This document shows positions 60,501 to 64,000 of a stretch of DNA of 64,000 nucleotides, in pieces; the stretch's first letter is position 1; the number at the start of each line of letters is the position of its first letter. The stretch is from Sinonovacula constricta (taxonomy: Eukaryota > Mollusca > Bivalvia > Cardiida > Solecurtidae), in assembly GCA_007844125.1 (NCBI GenBank), contig CM017572.1, positions 23,206,879 to 23,270,878 of the forward strand. The letters run 5' to 3'. A model generated the notes under the pieces. The model saw nothing but the letters and a program-made list of their open reading frames with translations. It made no database searches and was not told the origin of the DNA. Both the position numbers and the translations under genes were made by a program.

Positions 60501-62074
60501 AACATTCGAAGTTACTGATTCTCATTTCAATCAGTAGTAGACCTAATGTATATAAGGATAATAATATTGATAAAATAAATACAAAGCCAAATAATATAAG
60601 GACCTACACCCCACACTCTCATACATTAAAACATTAAAGTCTTTACTATAATCTTCATGTTATAATGTGCTCGCCATATACTTATAGGTAGTGATGCGCT
60701 GTTGATCGGAAAATATCGAAAAAAAGCATGTAAAAGCTTCTCGATGTCGAAAATCGATGTCATTCTCTCATAATCGATTAACATAAAAGTGCAAATGCAC
60801 TCCAAATAAAGGTACAGGTTCTGTCTGTTATGCTTATTCGGCCGTAAAGGGAAATCACTCTGAAAATTAAAATTGCTGCCCCTGAGATTTACGAGCATAT
60901 AAAAATAGAAAGCAAGTGAAAACTTTGTATTTTGTCCTTGAAACACCAAGTACACTATTTCCCAACACTACTTATAGGTGAAAGGCGAGAGTTAACAAAT
61001 CCATTCGTCAACACTAGAGTCCACAGTTATGGCCCAATCTTTGTCAAACTTTGACCGAATGTTTGCGTGAAATCTTGGATAAGTTTGATACAGAGTCACG
61101 AAGTGTCAAAAAGTATGTCACTATGTCAAATCTAAGAAAAATTCGCAGGAGGCCACATTTATAGCCCAATCTTCAACAAAGATTTCTACAATGAATAACT
61201 CTTAATTACTTGACACTAGGTATGAGCCTACTTAAAGCATGTGTCTTCAGGTGAGCGATTCATGGCCCTCAGCTTATAATTTATTGCATGTTAATATGTA
61301 AAACAAATAATCATTGTGTGTTCTGTTCTCAGTGGGATATCCCACACAAATATCAAATGCAGTTACTGCCCATAATATTGACCAACCAATTGAAATCTGC
61401 TAAAATGTAAACAATAATTGCATGCAATGTTGAATAATCAGTTTTTGGTTTGTGTGATTTGAGTTGGGTAATTGAGTTGAGTTGAGTTGTTTTGTGAACA
61501 CTAATTTAAAAGTCTGGCTCAACTTAAATTAGTCTTTAAATAGGATTTTGAGTTGCAATTTCAGACTTAAGTTTTGCTTTGTGAATAAATTTATTTTAAA
61601 GAATTTAATGAAACTTGTTTTTTTCCTTTCAATTTAAGGCTGATTTGTCAGAGGAGTTAATAAGAGGGCTGATGACTGAACCTGCGGCAGAAAGCTGTCT
61701 TATAACTTTCTACAAGGAACATCAAGTGAGAAATGCCATCAAAGATTTTTATCGACAAAACGGTGTGTATGTTCTCAAATAAGGAAAACATTCTATAAGT
61801 TCATTCATATGTGGCAGTGTTTTCCTTTCAAAGTGTGCCTTAAAGTGAAAATAACAAGAGTTGCTTTCTTTAAATTTAATCTTAAGTCTGCTATTGATCT
61901 AACATGAGCTCTCTTGCATGAAATTAACCTTAATGAAAGCTTAAATCTGTCTTTAAGTTTGTCTCTATGAATTCTATAAAAAAAATGAACAGTGTTTTTT
62001 TTTGTACTTTTTTTTCTCCAGGCCACTGTAACTTTCGAGGCGAAGATCTGGCCAATTTAATTGAGAATGGCTAA
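39486..62074 (+). CDS. IAP-like gene: two BIR domains and UBA-like C-terminus
   Basis: Seven exons (39485-39512, 45316-45412, 45799-45959, 50734-50830, 51192-51343, 61639-61762, 62022-62074) all have GT-AG borders and join in phase, giving 711 coding bases and about 236 residues. Start: MLGNLTRPE. Each BIR is split over two exons at the same Gly codon and has the zinc pattern C-x2-C-x16-H-x6-C exactly, plus the R-x3-F and LATAGFIY landmarks. The last two exons give a ~58-residue helical segment (VRNAIKDFYRQNG, then DLANLIENG) that aligns with the UBA domain of IAP proteins. No RING follows before the stop. IAPs bind caspases or signalling complexes in the cytosol; without a RING this one would lack E3 activity of its own. 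Introns are packed with repeats. An isoform could use only one BIR pair, because both pairs have the same phases. Confidence 0.75.
40320..41580 (+). repeat. 145-bp dispersed tandem repeat, block 3 (about 8 units)
   Basis: Units start with AAACTTGGTCAGAATG-like boxes at about 40345, 40486, 40629, 40775, 40919, 41064, 41212 and 41357, a 141-148-bp spacing. Each contains CATGAAATCTTGGATGAGTT, GGGTCACGTGGGGTCAAAAA, GTAGGTCACTAGGTCAAAT and GCTTGTGAACACACTAG. The block ends with GATGCCAGATTTGAACCTAC and GTGTCATCAGGTGAGCGATT, then GGGCCATCATGG. Confidence 0.93.
42030..42320 (+). repeat. Composite SINE with two tRNA-like heads
   Basis: First tRNA-like part at about 42033-42105: A box TAGCTCAGTTGCTAGAGC, B box GGATTCGACCC. 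Second at about 42245-42310: A box AGGCCAGGTGGTAGAGC, B box GGGTTTGAACTC. They are joined by a ~140-bp body (CACCCTGTGGAGCAGGAACG, GTTGATATCTGGC). Imperfect acceptor stems argue against functional tRNAs. Confidence 0.7.
42321..44435. other. Intronic DNA, no gene recognised
   Basis: AT-rich; a G-rich stretch at about 42404-42430. Sequence at 43505-43620 recurs at about 52645-52760, just before the LINE. The frame 43858-44046 has no recognisable domain. Confidence 0.5.
44440..44728 (+). repeat. 289-bp repeat R, left copy
   Basis: GAAATGGTACTTCTACATTG to GACATAACGTAATAGTT. A close copy lies at 46216-46504 in the same orientation, so the pair flanks the first BIR segment. Confidence 0.9.
45316..45412 (+). 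CDS. IAP-like gene, BIR1 first half
   Basis: Acceptor TTTCTATCCACAG; encodes IQAIEDRVRTFGNYLL, then LATAGFIYR and the first base of a Gly codon; donor AGAG|GTGAAT, phase 1. It supplies the BIR Arg-x3-Phe start and the helix before the zinc site. The canonical Trp-Pro after Phe is replaced by Tyr-Leu. Confidence 0.8.
45799..45959 (+). CDS. IAP-like gene, BIR1 zinc-binding half
   Basis: Acceptor CTGCAATAG; completes Gly and reads PGFTIECSACNCQINIWRGL, then EAHEQRSAGCIF. The spacing C-x2-C-x16-H-x6-C is the BIR zinc signature. A 16-residue tail (LQERNRVHFGNTAPIVE region) leads to donor GAG|GTAATT, phase 0. Confidence 0.88.
46100..46190 (+). repeat. tRNA-derived SINE remnant in duplication copy 1
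   Basis: GCATAGTGGTGGAATCTTG and B box GGGTTCAAGTCCC, 40-50 bp apart. The same remnant is at 51495-51585 in copy 2, so it predates the duplication. Confidence 0.55.
46216..46504 (+). repeat. 289-bp repeat R, right copy
   Basis: Same orientation and about the same length as 44440-44728. It begins immediately where duplication copy 1 ends. Confidence 0.9.
46505..50158. other. Intronic DNA between the BIR pairs
   Basis: No exon is needed here to keep the frame. It holds a GC-richer patch at 47440-47830 with an uninformative 86-codon frame, a small palindromic patch near 48065-48105, and the SINE at 49.04 kb; otherwise AT-rich. Confidence 0.5.
49042..49325 (+). repeat. Molluscan tRNA-derived SINE
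   Basis: A perfect T-arm (CCCCGGGTTCGATCCCGGG) follows a shortened tRNA head; the body contains ACTGGTTGGCCCGGTGTCAG and GGGTGTGGTATCATGCC, and the tail ends in AATAAACATAATTTGAGC plus a T run. The arrangement fits molluscan SINEs such as the V-SINE RUDI, but family assignment is from memory. Confidence 0.65.
50734..50830 (+). CDS. IAP-like gene, BIR2 first half
   Basis: 97 bp like its partner. Encodes IQAIQDRVKTFGNCLL and LATAGFIYK; donor AAAG|GTAAAT, phase 1; acceptor TTTCTATCCACAG. Most differences from BIR1 are single substitutions. Confidence 0.8.
51192..51343 (+). CDS. IAP-like gene, BIR2 zinc-binding half
   Basis: GPGFTIECLACNCQINIWRD, then EAHVQKSPGCRF: again C-x2-C-x16-H-x6-C. D-L-P-x-x-H spacing is closer to canonical BIRs than BIR1. 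Ends NTVQ at donor CAG|GTAATT in phase 0, which fits the UBA exon at 61639. It is nine bases shorter at its 3' end than BIR1. Confidence 0.88.
51614..51688 (+). repeat. 24-bp tandem repeat, three copies
   Basis: CAACTCCATGTTACTCTATT followed by CAAG, with single-base variants, directly after the duplication end. Confidence 0.9.
51875..52615 (+). repeat. 145-bp dispersed tandem repeat, block 4
   Basis: About four units of the same family, ending GATGCCAGATTTGAGCCTAC, GTGTCATCAGGTGAGCGATT and GGGCCATCATGGCCC. The frames at 51961-52463 are read-through. Confidence 0.93.
52741..55690 (+). pseudogene. Non-LTR retrotransposon (I-like, with RNase H), decayed
   Basis: Successive plus-strand fragments in different frames. 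Apurinic-type endonuclease: MNGDFNAHRPGWGS (~52848) and SDHFPS (~53056). Reverse transcriptase: YPSTWREAVFIPIFKK (~53575), GILQGS (~53704), then FADDS with the catalytic Asp pair (~53805), then a thumb region (IEYGCQIYAS, ~54195). RNase H: IYTDGS (~54698), AELNAI (~54813) and PAHVGIYGNEGADAT (~55011). A C-terminal Cys/His tail carries NEESHFLLQ (~55458). Domain order EN-RT-RNase H fits the I superfamily, Jockey group in the broad sense. The piece between PKSY and GILQGS is too short: the first catalytic Asp region of the RT is deleted. Many stops and frame shifts; not active. Confidence 0.85.
55691..57700. other. Intronic DNA, no gene recognised
   Basis: AT-rich, scattered short frames without domains. 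Confidence 0.5.
57712..57800 (+). repeat. tRNA-derived SINE remnant
   Basis: GTCCAAGCAGTTGTTGACTTG as a weak A-box region, ACTCCTCAGCCTCTCAGTGC, then the B-box-like GAGTTCGAGTCCTGG. The acceptor stem does not pair. Confidence 0.45.
58195..58330 (+). repeat. Second fragment of the LINE 3' region
   Basis: GGTCCACAGAATTGAACTGA, ATCCAACTAAGAATTGCACT and TGCATGGACCAAC closely match 55240-55305 within the LINE remnant. Confidence 0.6.
58331..60440. other. Intronic DNA with a small GC-rich duplicated segment
   Basis: At 59184-59430 two related GC-rich pieces (GGCCTGTCCGGATCAG, CTTGGG(C/T)(T/C)GGGGGA, GGAGGACT/GGAGGATT) lie about 155 bp apart. Frames 59093-59516 follow from this composition. Otherwise AT-rich. 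Confidence 0.5.
60445..61010 (+). repeat. Dispersed ~285-bp repeat, copy 2, split by a MITE
   Basis: Matches 23740-24030 on both sides of a 282-bp insertion at 60689-60970. Confidence 0.7.
60689..60970. mobile_element. hAT-type MITE, 282 bp, with 8-bp target duplication
   Basis: CTTATAGG at 60681-60688 and 60971-60978. Ends TAGTGATGCG and the complement of CCCAACACTA, imperfectly inverted. The paralogous site near 23995 (CCTATAGGTGAAAGG) is uninterrupted. The interior has inverted CGATGTCGAAAATCGATG. Confidence 0.85.
61008..61265 (+). repeat. 145-bp dispersed tandem repeat, block 5
   Basis: Two diverged units, ending GTGTCTTCAGGTGAGCGATT and ATGGCCCTC like blocks 3 and 4. Confidence 0.8.
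61639..61762 (+). CDS. IAP-like gene, UBA-like exon
   Basis: Acceptor CCTTTCAATTTAAG; encodes ADLSEELIRGLMTEPAAESC, then ITFYKEHQVRNAIKDFYRQN plus one base; donor ACG|GTGTGT, phase 1. The pattern M-x2-P..F..(V)x2-(A/T)I is like the first two helices of the IAP UBA domain. Confidence 0.7.
62022..62074 (+). CDS. IAP-like gene, last coding exon
   Basis: Acceptor TTTTTTTCTCCAG; completes Gly, then HCNFRGEDLANLIENG and TAA (62072-62074). D-L-x-x-L-I is the third UBA helix. No RING coding follows in the next 2 kb. No clear AATAAA was seen close by. Confidence 0.7.
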
Positions 62075-64000
62075 ACTGAACAAGGCAGTTAAAGTAAAGT
62101 ATAGTTTTTTTCCCCATAAACTCAGACTAACTAACATGATCACTATAGACCCTGCATAAAGTCAATTTAAGTTCTAAGGATTACCTTCCTCCTCATACTT
62201 TTATGGTGGCTTATAGTGTGTTTGTAATTATATGTGTTGCTCTTGAGTGCTGAATGTTGTTGTTTTTGTTGTTGTTTATGGTGGTGCTGTTGTTGCTGGT
62301 GCTAATAATGATGATGTTGTTGATGATCATGATGATGAAACTAATTTATCATAAATGACGAAAGTATGGATGACTTAAGAAGATAACGTAAAATTAGCAT
62401 GACAGCATGATGTGATTCCATTTTTGCAGTTTGTAAATATTGGACTTCGTATCTACGCATTCAGATTTTCAGTTTGTTATGTTATTTAAAAAGTTATCAT
62501 ATTTTAAAGCAGTAAGTACACTTAAGATCTCAGTATGTACATAATTAACAAATGCAAAAATTATATGTTAATTTAGAAAACCAGCATATAGCATAGTAGT
62601 GTATACTAAGATAGAGCAAATCGGATGTCGGTTGGATGCATTTTGCAAAGTCTATCTCTCTCTCCCTCCCTCCCTCTCTCTGAAACAACATTTTGCCCTG
62701 TTTTACCTCAAGTGTCATCTTGATCAAATGCTTAGCCTGCTACAAATCTTTTTGAATTGAACTTTAATTCCAATCACAGTTGTTGGGCAACAATAGGCAT
62801 TGCACTATCGGATTATCAGGTAATACCTTTTGTTAAATTTCTAATAGGGATGTAAATCGATCCTAAAACGATTTGAATATTCGTTACGTGTATTCGAATC
62901 ATATTCAAATAATTGTAACAAATTTATATCATAGTGGCACATAATAAGATAATATTTCATTACGTTTAGTGTGTTTTAACTAGGGATGTTAACGAATATT
63001 AGAATATCAAATCAAAAAGGGATTCGAATATTTTATAATTTGTATTTCACTTTTGTTAAGTTTGCCGAAAAATTGAAAAGACATTTTTTTAGTTGATCGT
63101 AGTGTCTCCCAGCGACTTAAGACGATAACGATATGTGATCGCGCTCGCTCTAAGATAGAGGGGGTTGGTCATGTATCCTGATAACGAATTGCCATCTGGT
63201 TAACAGTATGAAATCACCTTACCGCGCACAGCCCCTTCTCTGCCCCCTCTCCCACTTAGATCCGGTCACATCACCATACAGCTGTGGAAACAGTTGCCAA
63301 AGTACAAAAACACACATGTCAGTTCAATGCTGCGGCAATTAGCTACAGCAATTACGTAATACTGACTCTACCCAGCTTCGATCAAGATAGTGTGTAATAA
63401 ATACATTATATAAGGCTATACTTTCATTTTTGGAAAGCACAACTAGATCACCGTCAAACAAACTGTAATTGCAATCACTTTCTGTTTTTGTCACTCTACT
63501 TCATACTTGTTATTTTATTCCTATACAATACCGCGACATCAGTTATTTTTGTCCCCGCGATTTTCTGTTCTCTGTTTTTGCTCCGTTCTCTCCAAATAAC
63601 AAAATGTAAGTCTACATACTTTTTAATTGTTCGTCATAAGTTTACTTAACACACTTAAAACACACGAGCTTACAATTTTAATCATTCTTTATATATATAT
63701 TGGTTGGCACTTCATCAGTTTATTAACAGTCAGGTAATCTTGACACTAGCCAATCACAGTAATTGTCGTCATCAAATGGTTTTGTTTACCCTTGCCTTTC
63801 ACCCATAGGCATATGGTGAGCAGGTTCGTAATTGTCACTTGTGTATTGGTAACTAAATGTCTCTAATTGACATGTTATGGCTTCGGATTAACGCCCTTAG
63901 CGATATCAGCCAGTCACAATTTAACATCAATCCGACCACCAACCAATCAAGACTGTTAATTGGCTGTACACTTGAGTGATTCCCTAAAAAAAATTGTGAT
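62075..64000. other. No gene recognised; microsatellite and hAT-type ends
   Basis: Contains a TTG/ATG-rich stretch (62250-62340), a CT-rich stretch (62652-62682), two TAGGGATGT starts (62845 and 62981), and at 63774-63824 an inverted copy of the right end of the 285-bp dispersed repeat. The GC-richer stretch 63110-63300 shows no coding. Confidence 0.5.
62845..63060 (+). mobile_element. Two hAT-type left ends in tandem
   Basis: TAGGGATGTAAATCGATCC at 62845 and TAGGGATGTTAACGAATATT at 62981, 136 bp apart, each followed by inverted ATTCGAAT-type boxes. No complementary ends (CATCCCTA) occur before the window ends, so the elements may be truncated or extend outside. Confidence 0.5.

Overview
The window looks like AT-rich nuclear DNA from a marine mollusc, most likely a bivalve. 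Reasons: coding exons have GT-AG borders and consistent phases; tRNA-derived SINEs and several DNA-transposon families are present; a ~145-bp dispersed tandem repeat of a type I associate with bivalve genomes recurs; and there is a BIR-domain (IAP) gene, a family expanded in bivalves. No database was consulted, so the taxon is an inference. There are no operons, rRNAs, intact tRNAs or CRISPR arrays. Most long open frames are read-through of satellites.

Layout. 1-1.0 kb: no gene seen. 1.0-6.4 kb: a satellite whose ~780-bp unit is built from four diverged ~195-bp monomers, interrupted by a 1.6-kb foreign segment that carries three ~198-bp repeats. 6.8-8.9 kb and 13.25-18.7 kb: two arrays of one ~193-bp satellite in opposite orientations, flanking a ~2-kb 49-bp minisatellite (9.2-11.2 kb), a G-tract and a (CT)n tract. 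18.68-18.88 kb: a perfect 62-bp inverted repeat closes the second array and is followed at once by a RecQ-type helicase fragment on the minus strand. 19.4-20.1 kb and 29.75 kb: a palindromic hairpin repeat family. 21.2-23.4 kb: a decayed TatD-nuclease gene. 24.3-33.5 kb: candidate exons of an unrecognised plus-strand gene, a decayed pogo-like transposon, an hAT-type MITE, and an intact-looking two-exon minus-strand gene with a Mutator-like N-terminal domain. 31-38.7 kb: two copies of an unclassified TIR element, one split by a 1.3-kb hAT-like insertion, and a TTAA element holding the end of a Penelope-like retroelement. 39.5-62.1 kb: an IAP-like gene with two tandem BIR domains made by a ~1.45-kb segmental duplication, then a UBA-like C-terminus and no RING. 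Its introns hold SINEs, 145-bp repeats, a decayed I-like LINE (52.7-55.7 kb) and MITEs. 62.8-64 kb: hAT-type ends and no gene.

The one coherent cellular gene is the IAP-like gene: all seven proposed exons join in phase and give about 236 residues. The rest is mainly a record of repeat turnover. Several insertions can be dated or verified inside the window because a paralogous empty copy is also present.
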